Positions 10,104-19,166 of a DNA stretch of 64,000 nt are shown in pieces; the first letter of the stretch is position 1; every line of letters starts with the position of its first letter. The translations under genes were made by a program, and so were the position numbers. Location of the stretch: the NCBI GenBank assembly GCA_017631435.1, contig JAGBTG010000056.1, positions 62,001 to 126,000 of the forward strand. Reading direction: 5' to 3'. The notes below the pieces were generated by a model that had not been told where the DNA came from, ran no database searches, and was given only the letters and a program-made list of their open reading frames with translations. Origin of the DNA: Bacteroidales bacterium. GTDB lineage: Bacteria > Bacteroidota > Bacteroidia > Bacteroidales > UBA932.

Positions 10104-12281
10104 ATGAGAATAAGAAGATTTTTGTTTTCGGTGGTGCTTCTTTGCTTTGCTGCAGGAGTGTCATCTTATGCGCAGGAGGGGGTAAAAAAGGCCCTAACTC
10201 CAGAGGAACTTATAGGCAGATTGCCTGAGGGGGTGATCAACCAGCTCCCTATGGTTGCAGGATGGAAAGATAATGAGGTACTTAAACTTGCCCAGAGAGA
10301 GGTCCGTGGATTCAAGATGTTTGAGTACAATGTGAAGACAGGTGTGCAGACAGCTGTGGAGAATACTCCAAAAGAGATTGCTCCTGTGCCTGAGGCAATG
10401 GTCAAATTTATGGGGCTTCCCCTTGCAAAAGAGGTGAAGAACCCTACACTTTCACCGCAGGGAGACAAAGTGGCATTTACTGATGCTTCAAACAACTTGT
10501 GTGTGTGGGATGCTGCAAGTGGTGAGGTTAAAAAACTTACCACAGACGGTACAAATGTGATAATGAACGGCTATGCTTCTTGGGTTTATTATGAGGAGAT
10601 TCTTGGAAGACCTTCCAAATACAAGGCTTTCTGGTGGAGCCCTTGCGGCAAGAAGATTGCCTACTACAAGTTTGACGACAGCCAGATTCCCATGTTTCCA
10701 ATCTATGATTCACGCGGCAAGCACGGCTTCATTACAGAGACCCGCTACCCTAAGGCTGGAGACAGAAACCCTGAGGTTAAGATTGCTTTTGTTTCAGTAG
10801 AGGACGGTGCAACTGTTTGGGCAGACTTTGACCATACTGTAGACCAGTACTTTGGAATTCCGTTCTGGAATGCCGACGGCAGCCGTTTCATCATTCCATG
10901 GATGCCACGCGAGCAGAACAATCTTGTACTTTATACCGTTAATCCTGCAGACGGTTCCAAAGATTTCATCTACAACGAGGAGCAGAAGACCTGGATTGAC
11001 TGGATGGAGGATATGCAGTTTGTTGAGGACGGTTTCTTTATGGTGCGTGATTTTGAGATGTGGGAGCAGATCTACTTCCAGTCTTTCGACGGTAAGCGCC
11101 TTGAGAAGATTACCGACGGCAAGAACTGGGGTATCAGGTTCATTAAGGTAGACATGAAGGGTGGTGCAATCTATTTCACTGCCCGCAGGGAGGTTTCAAC
11201 CAGAAATGATTTCTATAAAGTTGATCTTAAAACCAAGAAAATCACCAGATTGTCTTTTGGAGAGTATAATTTTGTAAATGTTTCACTTTCTCCCGACAAC
11301 AAATACTATACTGCACTTTACTCAAATTCAACCACCCCAACCCGTCTGGCAGTTGTGGATGTGAAAAAGGCGCAGAAGGCTTCCGAGGCTAAAGTTGCCC
11401 CTAAGGTGGCATTTGAAAAATCGTCGGGAGTAAAAATACTTGCAGACCAGAAAGGTGAGAAGTTTGATGAGTATAAACTTGCCATTCCTCAGATGCTGTC
11501 AATTACTGTTGACGGTTATGTGCTTCCTGCTCAGGTGATTTGGCCTTTGGATCTTGATTCTACAAAGAAATATCCTGTACTTGTGAGCATGTACGGCGGT
11601 CCTAATGCCGGTACTGTTATGGATACCTGGAAGGGTATTTCAGAGAAGACCCAGTGGTGGGCAAATGAGGGTGTCATTCAGATTGCCATTGACCACAGGG
11701 CCAGCGGACACTGCGGTAAGGAGGGCTTGAACTTCCTTCACAGGAACCTGCTTAACATAGAGCTTGTAGACTACATTGAGTGGATGAAGGAGCTTCATAA
11801 GCTTCCGTTTGTGAACAGGGAAAAAGTTGGTATTACTGGTTTCTCTTACGGTGGTTCAATGACTATGCTTGCCTGCACAGCCGGCAATGATTATTTCAAA
11901 TATGGTATTGCAGGTGGCGGTGTGTATGACTGGGGATTGTACGATACCCACTATACAGAGCGTTATATGGACCGTCCTCAGGATAATCCCGACGGTTATG
12001 CCAACACCAGAATGATGCTGAAGGTTAACCGCTACAAGGGTGATTCTACCAACTACGTGAAGATTACCCACGGTTCTTCTGATGATAATGTGCATATGCA
12101 GAACACCATGCAGCTGATCAATGCTTTGCAGGATGCCGGCAAGCAGTTCGACCTTATGATTTATCCGGGTGAGTTCCACGGCTACAGAGGCAGGAAATCT
12201 GTCCATTCAACCACCGGCGACTACATTTTCTGGTACCGCCATTTGTTGGAAAAGGATGTGCCTGCTGTTCTTGTGAGATAA
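10104..12281 (+). CDS. Dipeptidyl-peptidase IV (S9B family)
   Basis: Secreted serine peptidase that removes X-Pro or X-Ala dipeptides from peptide N-termini. The ATG at 10104 gives 725 residues with a signal peptide (MRIRRFLFSVVLL...SSYAQ); the longer reading starts from TTG. The N-terminal beta-propeller contains the WVYYEEILGRP segment whose paired Glu bind the substrate amino terminus. The C-terminal alpha/beta hydrolase has the nucleophile in GFSYGGS (about residue 577), the acid in GSSDDNVH and the His in YPGEFHGYRG. Length matches the family. It is probably a single-gene unit, starting 50 bases after the helicase and followed by a strong terminator. Confidence 0.93.
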   Translation: MRIRRFLFSVVLLCFAAGVSSYAQEGVKKALTPEELIGRLPEGVINQLPMVAGWKDNEVLKLAQREVRGFKMFEYNVKTGVQTAVENTPKEIAPVPEAMVKFMGLPLAKEVKNPTLSPQGDKVAFTDASNNLCVWDAASGEVKKLTTDGTNVIMNGYASWVYYEEILGRPSKYKAFWWSPCGKKIAYYKFDDSQIPMFPIYDSRGKHGFITETRYPKAGDRNPEVKIAFVSVEDGATVWADFDHTVDQYFGIPFWNADGSRFIIPWMPREQNNLVLYTVNPADGSKDFIYNEEQKTWIDWMEDMQFVEDGFFMVRDFEMWEQIYFQSFDGKRLEKITDGKNWGIRFIKVDMKGGAIYFTARREVSTRNDFYKVDLKTKKITRLSFGEYNFVNVSLSPDNKYYTALYSNSTTPTRLAVVDVKKAQKASEAKVAPKVAFEKSSGVKILADQKGEKFDEYKLAIPQMLSITVDGYVLPAQVIWPLDLDSTKKYPVLVSMYGGPNAGTVMDTWKGISEKTQWWANEGVIQIAIDHRASGHCGKEGLNFLHRNLLNIELVDYIEWMKELHKLPFVNREKVGITGFSYGGSMTMLACTAGNDYFKYGIAGGGVYDWGLYDTHYTERYMDRPQDNPDGYANTRMMLKVNRYKGDSTNYVKITHGSSDDNVHMQNTMQLINALQDAGKQFDLMIYPGEFHGYRGRKSVHSTTGDYIFWYRHLLEKDVPAVLVR

Positions 12282-12301
12282 TGGACAGTTGATTATTGTA
12301 T

Positions 12302-12332
12302 AAAGACCGGTTTCCTATGACCGGTCTTTTTT
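12302..12332 (+). terminator. Terminator after dipeptidyl-peptidase gene
   Basis: AAAGACCGG pairs with CCGGTCTTT across a short loop, followed by six T residues. It sits between convergent genes. The remaining 75 bases up to 12408 hold nothing I can identify. Confidence 0.85.
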
Positions 12333-12408
12333 ATGTATTATATAAGGATGAGATATCCAATAGGGGGACGACGCAGTCTCCTCTGCTTCGCCATTTGTTA
12401 TAATAAAA

Positions 12409-13737
12409 TTATTTCGCTGAAGTGATGATAAGGACCTTCTCACCGTTGTGGAGAGTTACTGCAAAGATATGGTGGGAACCGCCGTCCTTTATTCCCGACA
12501 GCTTTTTGAGGGCATTGGTGTCCATAGGAAAGTTTCTGGCAGTGAAGTCTGCCTTAGGGAACCTTTTGGCAACTTCTTTGAGGCTCTTCTTGTTGAATGG
12601 AATTACTTCTTCTATGCAGAACGTCTTGCCCGGGAAGTCTGCTATTTCTTCATCTGATGTGTACAGATGTGTGCTTACAGCCAATTTCTGGCAACCGTAC
12701 CTCTCTGAAATAAGTTTGTACGCACCCGCTTTGAGCATACCTTTTCCGGGTTCATACAGGTATTTGCCTAAATTGCTTGTATATGTGGCTGTTGCGGATT
12801 CCTCTTCACTTATTTTTATTGTTACGTCGTCTTTTTGTACAATTATTTGATTATCAGTAGATTGGTTTTTTGTATTTGTAAAACAAATCTGGTTTCCATT
12901 TTGTAATGCGTTGATATTATGTTTGTTGTACAAAAGGACGACGTTAATTAAAGGTTCGGATCCGGAGTGCTCGCGGTCGAGCAGGAATAGCAGTTCCTTG
13001 CACTCGTTCTCTACTGTTACAATGTATACGGCACGTGTGTTTGGAAGATATTTAAGGTTCAGCTTTATGTCTGCCATAGGGGAGACCTTTATCAGTACAT
13101 AGCGGCTGATGGCAAACAGATCTTCCTGCAGGTCAATGACATTTGGCTCATAGTCTTGCAGCAGGATGGCCTTGTCGCCTGTGGCGGTGCGCCGGGCAGG
13201 ATCTATGTATACAAGGGAAATCTCTTTCTGTACCAGTTCCTTCAGTACTGCGCACCCGTCTGCTGTAACATCACGGTTGCTTACAATGATGTTGGTGGCG
13301 CCGAGCTGGGAGAAATTGTATTCTGTTGCCTCGCACAGTTCTGTGGTGCGCTCAAAATAATAGTGGGTTGATGCTGCCTGCGAGATAAAGTATGAATCTA
13401 TTCCCATACCTCCAGTTAGGTCGGCTGTTTTGATGCTGCAGGGAGTATCACTGTCGGGAAGATTATTGAAAAGCTCCTTGATTATCCTCTGCTTGAGGAG
13501 TGCTGTAGTTTGGGAACTCCCTTGCTCTACCGAAACAGAAAAAGGGTATGCCAGTGCAAGATTCTCCCACCAGAGAGGTGCCTTTATCTTCATCTTTGCC
13601 CTGGCCTGGATGCACTTGGCGCAAAGTGGCAGATTTACCCCCTCTGGTGCTTTGCCCAGCAGCAGACGGGTTACGTCTGCATTCCCGTTGGCTTTGATGA
13701 ACTCTATGTCTTTTTCTGTAAGCATATCATTTTGCAC
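12409..13737 (-). CDS. THUMP-like domain class I SAM methyltransferase with in-frame palindromic insertion
   Basis: A 442-residue protein resembling the Bacteroidota THUMP-like/class I methyltransferases. It has a helical N-terminus, a SAM-binding motif TADLTGGMGIDSYF (about residue 104), an acidic strand with LVYIDPARR (about 180) and a C-terminal THUMP-like part (YLYEPGKGMLKAGAYK). The substrate is unknown; RNA is likely by analogy. Residues of about 264-306 (INVVLLYN to VQKDDVT) are encoded by a 127-bp inverted-repeat element related to one at 20912-21042, and these residues are low-complexity and Asn-rich. From memory of related proteins, this stretch is absent or much shorter. It lies 21 bases after the MATE gene and is probably in one operon with it. 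Confidence 0.8.
   Translation of the reverse strand: MQNDMLTEKDIEFIKANGNADVTRLLLGKAPEGVNLPLCAKCIQARAKMKIKAPLWWENLALAYPFSVSVEQGSSQTTALLKQRIIKELFNNLPDSDTPCSIKTADLTGGMGIDSYFISQAASTHYYFERTTELCEATEYNFSQLGATNIIVSNRDVTADGCAVLKELVQKEISLVYIDPARRTATGDKAILLQDYEPNVIDLQEDLFAISRYVLIKVSPMADIKLNLKYLPNTRAVYIVTVENECKELLFLLDREHSGSEPLINVVLLYNKHNINALQNGNQICFTNTKNQSTDNQIIVQKDDVTIKISEEESATATYTSNLGKYLYEPGKGMLKAGAYKLISERYGCQKLAVSTHLYTSDEEIADFPGKTFCIEEVIPFNKKSLKEVAKRFPKADFTARNFPMDTNALKKLSGIKDGGSHHIFAVTLHNGEKVLIITSAK
12821..12947. repeat. Palindromic element copy A, inside a coding gene
   Basis: The left arm (12821-12842) is a 22-bp word starting GTTACGTCGTC and ending TTTGTACAA. The right arm (12926-12947) is its inverted, slightly diverged copy. 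The left arm is identical over all 22 bases to both arms of the element at 20912-21042, and the total lengths agree (127 and 131 bp). The interior shares TTGATT and GATT blocks but is otherwise diverged. Length and frame allow read-through in the methyltransferase gene. Confidence 0.7.
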
Positions 13738-13758
13738 TTTTGGACAATGTCAGAATGG

Positions 13759-15105
13759 TCAATTGTTTGTGGTAAATCCTTTGGTTATTTTGTTGAACCT
13801 GTATAGGAACAGGATTGCTGCAAGCATCAGTCCGGCAAGCAGACCAAGCCATACACCTACAGGTCCAAGGCCGAATGTGGTACCGGCAAAATATGCAAAC
13901 GGCAGTCCTATTATGTAGTATGTGAACAATGATGTTACAAGTGGCCACTTGACATCTGCAAGGGCTCTCAAAGAGGCCAGGGCAGAGAGCTGGACTGCAT
14001 CAAACAGCTGGAAAGCTGCTGCTACATAAAGCAGTTTTGATGCAATTTCCGCCACATGATGGTCCTGGGTAAAAATGTATGGAATAACATCATTGAACAA
14101 TATGAATGTAATTCCTGCAAGGGCCATAAGGGCTATGCTTATATGGGATGCGGCAAAACCAGCCTTCCTTGCATCAGCAAAACGTCTCTCGCCGTATTGG
14201 TGTGATACCCTGATTGTTGCAGCAACTCCTACACCTTGGGCAACCATAAATGAAAATGTTATTATAGTTTGCGAAGCCTGGTGTGCAGCCATAGCCACCT
14301 CTCCAAACCATCCGGCCATAATGCCGGCAATGCTGAAAGTGGTAACTTCAACAAGACCCTGGAATGACATTGGGAAAGATGTTTTCATTACATCTTTGAA
14401 CTGGCTGAAATTCAGTGCACGGAATCTTATGTCACCCAAATATCTCTTGTAGAGTTTTCCCGACAGCAATATTGCAATTCCAATCCCCAGCATTGCACAT
14501 CTGCTGATGAAGGTTGCCCATGCCGCACCTGCTACACCCATTGCTTCCATTCCTAAATGTCCGAAGATCAGAACCCAGTTGAGGAATATGTTGAGTATAT
14601 TGCAGAATACGGTGATGTACATTGTGTACTTGGTATTTCCCACCCCCTCTGTGAGAGCCCTTAAAACATAAAAAATGATGAATGGTGCAAGAGACCAGAC
14701 CATAATCCTGTAGTACTCCCTTGCATAACCCAGAATTCTCGGATCCTGGCCCATGTGGTCCATAAGCGGTACTGCAGCCATCATTATTGCCATTACGGAT
14801 ATGCACATCAATGCATTGAGCAGTATGCCGTTGGTGAAATATTCAGATACTTTGCCGTGTTCTCCGCGTCCGTAACTTTGACCAATGAAAGGGATAAGGC
14901 CCTGGGTGAAACAGGTGCAGAAAACAAGCCCCATAGAGAAAAGGGCATTTGCAAAGCCTACACCCGCAAACTGGCTGGTTCCCAGCTGCCCCACCATTAT
15001 ATTGTCTGCAAACTGCACTATCATCTGGCCTGCCTGTGTAATCATTACGGGGATAGCCAGGGAAAGATTGCGTTTGTAGAAAGGTATATAACTTTTAATA
15101 TTCAT
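13759..15105 (-). CDS. MATE-family multidrug/sodium antiporter
   Basis: Inner-membrane efflux transporter of 448 residues with twelve predicted helices in two homologous halves. The N-terminal half shows MITQAGQMIVQFADNIMVGQLG and the C-terminal half MSFQGLVEVTTFSIAG, as in NorM/DinF relatives. The ATG at 15105 is chosen because a -7 promoter box lies at 15128-15135, which rules out the longer reading from 15162. It is divergent from the phosphohexomutase gene. The transported compound cannot be predicted. Confidence 0.9.
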   Translation of the reverse strand: MNIKSYIPFYKRNLSLAIPVMITQAGQMIVQFADNIMVGQLGTSQFAGVGFANALFSMGLVFCTCFTQGLIPFIGQSYGRGEHGKVSEYFTNGILLNALMCISVMAIMMAAVPLMDHMGQDPRILGYAREYYRIMVWSLAPFIIFYVLRALTEGVGNTKYTMYITVFCNILNIFLNWVLIFGHLGMEAMGVAGAAWATFISRCAMLGIGIAILLSGKLYKRYLGDIRFRALNFSQFKDVMKTSFPMSFQGLVEVTTFSIAGIMAGWFGEVAMAAHQASQTIITFSFMVAQGVGVAATIRVSHQYGERRFADARKAGFAASHISIALMALAGITFILFNDVIPYIFTQDHHVAEIASKLLYVAAAFQLFDAVQLSALASLRALADVKWPLVTSLFTYYIIGLPFAYFAGTTFGLGPVGVWLGLLAGLMLAAILFLYRFNKITKGFTTNN

Positions 15106-15127
15106 CTGCATTCTTCTCAAAGGGTTG

Positions 15128-15135
15128 CAAAGGTA
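15128..15135 (-). promoter_or_regulatory. -7 promoter element of the MATE operon
   Basis: On the minus strand TACCTTTG followed by C is a perfect TAnnTTTGY match, 22 bases before the chosen MATE start codon. Confidence 0.55.
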
Positions 15136-15182
15136 GGTAAATTTTGCTAAATTCGCACTCATTAAAACTAACGTGTAATTTT

Positions 15183-16841
15183 ATGGAAAATAACTATTTG
15201 GCAGTTGCCCAGCAGTGGTTGGGCAGCGATTATGACGAGCAGACCCGCAAAGAGGTTCAGGACCTTATGGACAATAATCCTAAAGAGTTGGAGGAAAGCT
15301 TTTACAGAATGCTTGAATTTGGTACCGGCGGTTTGCGTGGAATCATGGGTGTAGGTACAAATAGAATGAACAAATATACTGTAGGAATGGCTACTCAGGG
15401 AGTTGCAAACTACTTGAAACAGTGCTACAAAGACCTTCCTCAGATTTCAGTGGCTGTATCTTATGACAGCCGTAACAACAGTGCTTACTTTGCACAGATT
15501 ACAGCAAACGTATTTGCAGCAAACGGCATTAAAGTTTACTTGTTTGATTCATTGCGTCCAGTGCCGGAGCTTAGCTACTCTATCCGCCACTTGAAATGCC
15601 AGAGCGGTGTAATGGTTACAGCTTCACACAACCCTAAAGAGTACAACGGTTACAAGGCATACTGGGAGGACGGTGCACAGGTTACAGCACCTCATGATAC
15701 CAACATCATTGACGAGGTAAGAAAAATCACTTCTCCTGCACAGGTTAAGTTCACTGGCGGTGAGGAGAACATCCAGATGGTTGGAGCTGATGTGGATGAG
15801 GCTTACTTGAACGATGTTTCAACACTTCTTCTTTCTCCAGAGGCAGTTGCAAAACATGCAGACCTTAAAATGGTTTACACTCCGCTTCACGGAACAGGTA
15901 TCACCCTTGTACCTAAGATCTTCAAGAAAATGGGCTTCACCAATCTTTCACTTGTAGAGGCACAGGTAGAGAGCAACGGTGATTTCCCTACTGTACATTC
16001 TCCAAACCCTGAGGAGAATTCGGCACTTGAGATGGCAGTTGCACAGGCAGAGGCTATTGGCGCAGACCTTGTAATGGCTACTGACCCTGATGCAGACCGC
16101 GTAGGTATTGCAATAAGGGACAATGAGGGTAAGATTACCCTTTTGAACGGTAACCAGACTGCATCCCTTCTAACTTACTACTTGCTTCAGCGCTGGAGCG
16201 AGCTTGGCAAGCTTAACGAGAACACTTACATTGTAAAGACTATTGTAACAACTGAGCTTATGGCAGCTATGGCCAAGAAGTATGGTGTAAAATGCTACAA
16301 TGTCCTTACAGGTTTCAAACATATTGCCACAATCGTTAGAGAGAACGAGGGCAAGGCTACTTTCATTGGTGGTGGCGAGGAGAGCTACGGTTACAATGCA
16401 GGTGAGTTTGTAAGGGATAAGGATGCTGTTATCACTTGTGCTTTGGTTGCTGAGTGTGCTGCATGGTGCGCAGAGAAAGGCAAGACCCTTTACCAGTTGC
16501 TTCAGGATATCTACGCTGAGTACGGTATGTACAAGGAGTCCCTTCTTTCACTTACAAAGAAAGGCAAGGCTGGTTTGGAGGAGATTCAGGCTATGATGGC
16601 TTCTTACAGATCTAACCCTCCTAAACAGCTTGCAGGTTCTGATGTGATTAAAGTTATTGACTACAACAAACCTGAGGAGACAGGTCTTCCTAAATCAAAC
16701 GTACTTCAGTTCTATATGGCAGACGGTGCAGTAGTTTCTGTACGTCCTAGCGGTACTGAGCCTAAGATCAAGTTCTACTTTGGTGTTACAGGCGCAGATT
16801 GCGACGCTAAGATTGCTGCCCTAAGAAAAGAGTTTGAGTAA
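15183..16841 (+). CDS. Phosphoglucomutase/phosphomannomutase family enzyme
   Basis: Alpha-D-phosphohexomutase that interconverts hexose 1- and 6-phosphates in the cytoplasm. The ATG at 15183 (MENNYLAVAQ) gives 552 residues, the PgcA-like length. All four family motifs are present: phosphoserine loop VTASHNPKEYNGYK (Ser near 147), metal loop TDPDADRVG (about 300), sugar-binding GGEESYGYN (about 397) and phosphate-binding RPSGTEPKIKF (about 520). The substrate (glucose or mannose) cannot be decided from sequence alone. Strong codon bias suggests high expression. It starts 78 bases from the divergent MATE gene and ends 12 bases before the first GH3 gene. Confidence 0.92.
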   Translation: MENNYLAVAQQWLGSDYDEQTRKEVQDLMDNNPKELEESFYRMLEFGTGGLRGIMGVGTNRMNKYTVGMATQGVANYLKQCYKDLPQISVAVSYDSRNNSAYFAQITANVFAANGIKVYLFDSLRPVPELSYSIRHLKCQSGVMVTASHNPKEYNGYKAYWEDGAQVTAPHDTNIIDEVRKITSPAQVKFTGGEENIQMVGADVDEAYLNDVSTLLLSPEAVAKHADLKMVYTPLHGTGITLVPKIFKKMGFTNLSLVEAQVESNGDFPTVHSPNPEENSALEMAVAQAEAIGADLVMATDPDADRVGIAIRDNEGKITLLNGNQTASLLTYYLLQRWSELGKLNENTYIVKTIVTTELMAAMAKKYGVKCYNVLTGFKHIATIVRENEGKATFIGGGEESYGYNAGEFVRDKDAVITCALVAECAAWCAEKGKTLYQLLQDIYAEYGMYKESLLSLTKKGKAGLEEIQAMMASYRSNPPKQLAGSDVIKVIDYNKPEETGLPKSNVLQFYMADGAVVSVRPSGTEPKIKFYFGVTGADCDAKIAALRKEFE

Positions 16842-16853
16842 CATATAATTAAT

Positions 16854-19157
16854 ATGAAAAGACAACTAATTAACAGAGCAGCCCTGGCTGCTCTGTTTTT
16901 ATCGTTTTTGGTACCGGTGTCATTGAGTGCATATCACCGCGCAAAAAAGATTTACAAATATCCGTCACAGGAGAAGGTTGACCGTCAGGTAGATTCTGTA
17001 TTCCGCACACTTTCCACAAGAGAGAAAATTGGCCAGATTATGGTTATTGAGTTCTCTTCTAATGAGGGAAAGAAAAGGCTTGCGGAGCAGAAAAGACTTA
17101 TCAAGAAGTACAAGATTGGTGGCCTTATTCCTATGAATGACCTTCTTGTGCCCGCTATGGAGAGGATGAACCTTCTCAACAGTTGGGCAAAAGTTCCACT
17201 CCTTATTACTCTCGACGGTGAGTGGGGAACCGGTATGCGATGGAAGGAGATCCCTTCATACCAGCGTTTCATGCAGATGGGAGCATTGGGCAACGACAAT
17301 CTTGTAGAGGAAGCCGGCAGGCTTATAGGCCAGGAGCATCGTATGCTTAAGATTCAGGTGAATTTTTCTCCCGACATGGATATCAATAACAACCCGAACA
17401 ACCCTGCTATCAACACCAGGTCATTTGGTGAGGACAAGGAGAAGGTTGCCCAGTATGGTATTGCCATGATGCGCGGTATGCGCTATGGTGGTGTTGCAGG
17501 TTCTGCAAAACATTTCCCTGGCCACGGAGATACTGATGTGGATTCTCATCTTGGTCTACCTTTGCTTCCTTTCTCTGCAGAGAGATTGGATACCCTTGAG
17601 ATGTACCCTTTCAAACGTCTGATTGCTGACGGTGTTGATATGGTAATGGTTGCCCACTTGAGCATACCTGCTTTGGATCCGTCGGGAACACCATCATCTA
17701 TTTCAAAACCTATCGTTACCGGTATTCTGAAGGAGAAATTGGGCTACGACGGTATCATCTGTACCGATGCCTTGAATATGGACGGTGTTGCAAAGGAGAG
17801 CGGTCTTGAGAAAAAGGATATCCCTTTGGCTGCGTACAAAGCTGGTGCTGATATGCTCCTTATGCCGGAGGATGTTGAGAACTCAATTCTTGTCATTGAG
17901 GAGGCGCTCAAACGTGGTGAGATTTCTATGGTGGGGCTGGATATGAGAGTTAAGAAGATGCTTGCCCTTAAGGCACGTCTTGGCTTGTTTGACAAAGGAT
18001 ATGATCCTTATGTGAATATTGATGAACTGGATATGCTCACAGATCAGGAGAATACAGGTGTGCATATGCAGGAAAAGCTCAAGCTCATAAAGGATATTTC
18101 AAAGGAGTCAATGACTCTCCTTTATAATGACAATTCATGCGGCTTTGGCCTTCCTGTAAACTTTGATGGTAAGAAAGTTGCCTATGTAGGTTACAAGAAC
18201 CCTGAGCTTGGCCACGAATTCGGTACCCTTGCAAAACGTTACGGAGACGTGGATACCCTGCTACTTGGCAGCGACGCTTCAATTGCAGCCCTGAGGGATG
18301 CCCGCAACAAGTTGCGTGACTATGACCTTATCATTATGGGCTTTAACCAGACCGACCAGCGTCCGCACAAGAACTACGCGCTTGTGAATGAGGATATCAA
18401 CTTCATCACAGACTGGGCGGCAGAGCAGCCTATGATAGCTGTTTATCTTGGCTCTCCATATGCCATTACCCGCATCCCAGGACACAAGAACTTCACTGCA
18501 TTCCTCCTTGGATACAGCATGAGCCAGGTGAACAACTTTGCCGCTGCACAGGCAGTATTTGGCGGAATCCCAGTTAAAGGAGTCCTTCCTGTAACTGCAG
18601 CATCATTTAAAGTAGGGGAGAGCATTATTATTCCCGACAGATATCGTGAGGAATACGATCATTTTGTAGGTTCAAAAGCCGATTCACTTTTGAATGTTCC
18701 TTATAATATGAAGGAGAGGAGTGCATATATCTCACTTCTTCCGCAGGTGGCAGAGCTGCTTGCAAGTGGCAAGGTTTCTTTGGACGACACTATTGGAGAA
18801 CTTCTTGATACTGATGATATAAATGCATCAAGAACACTTGCAAAAGTATTCTATGGTTATGAGGATAAAGTGAATGCGTATTACCTTCAGGCTATTGTAA
18901 ATAAATACCGAAGGTATGCCAACATAGAGGATGTTTCACAGAAACTTTGGGCTGAACTTGGAATGAATTCAACAAAATTCTCTGAAAATAAAGTCTATTC
19001 TACAGGATACAGTATCTCTGAAGTTATTACAACAGAATCAGATGTGAAGAAAATGGAGTTCGTTTTCCGTAATATGGGTAAATATGCAGGCAAGCAGATT
19101 TTCACAGAAGAGGCTGCAAAGCATATGTGCTGTTTTATAAAATACATTGTTGAGTAA
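16854..19157 (+). CDS. GH3 beta-N-acetylhexosaminidase-like protein with decayed C-terminal domain
   Basis: An exported 767-residue protein whose first 580 residues are a GH3 glycosidase of the NagZ type. It has KHFPGHGDTDVDSH with the catalytic Asp-His dyad loop near residue 218 and the nucleophile in TDALNMDGV near 304. NagZ-type enzymes remove N-acetylglucosamine from cell-wall muropeptides. The last 175 residues (from IIIPDRYREE) resemble a shrunken class C beta-lactamase-like domain of the kind fused to GH3 in related bacteria: the remnant VAELLASGKVSLDDTIGELL is visible, but I find no S-x-x-K or Y-x-N motif, so it is probably not catalytic. It lies 9 bases before a paralogue lacking this extension. 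Confidence 0.85.
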   Translation: MKRQLINRAALAALFLSFLVPVSLSAYHRAKKIYKYPSQEKVDRQVDSVFRTLSTREKIGQIMVIEFSSNEGKKRLAEQKRLIKKYKIGGLIPMNDLLVPAMERMNLLNSWAKVPLLITLDGEWGTGMRWKEIPSYQRFMQMGALGNDNLVEEAGRLIGQEHRMLKIQVNFSPDMDINNNPNNPAINTRSFGEDKEKVAQYGIAMMRGMRYGGVAGSAKHFPGHGDTDVDSHLGLPLLPFSAERLDTLEMYPFKRLIADGVDMVMVAHLSIPALDPSGTPSSISKPIVTGILKEKLGYDGIICTDALNMDGVAKESGLEKKDIPLAAYKAGADMLLMPEDVENSILVIEEALKRGEISMVGLDMRVKKMLALKARLGLFDKGYDPYVNIDELDMLTDQENTGVHMQEKLKLIKDISKESMTLLYNDNSCGFGLPVNFDGKKVAYVGYKNPELGHEFGTLAKRYGDVDTLLLGSDASIAALRDARNKLRDYDLIIMGFNQTDQRPHKNYALVNEDINFITDWAAEQPMIAVYLGSPYAITRIPGHKNFTAFLLGYSMSQVNNFAAAQAVFGGIPVKGVLPVTAASFKVGESIIIPDRYREEYDHFVGSKADSLLNVPYNMKERSAYISLLPQVAELLASGKVSLDDTIGELLDTDDINASRTLAKVFYGYEDKVNAYYLQAIVNKYRRYANIEDVSQKLWAELGMNSTKFSENKVYSTGYSISEVITTESDVKKMEFVFRNMGKYAGKQIFTEEAAKHMCCFIKYIVE

Positions 19158-19166
19158 GGAGTTTCT

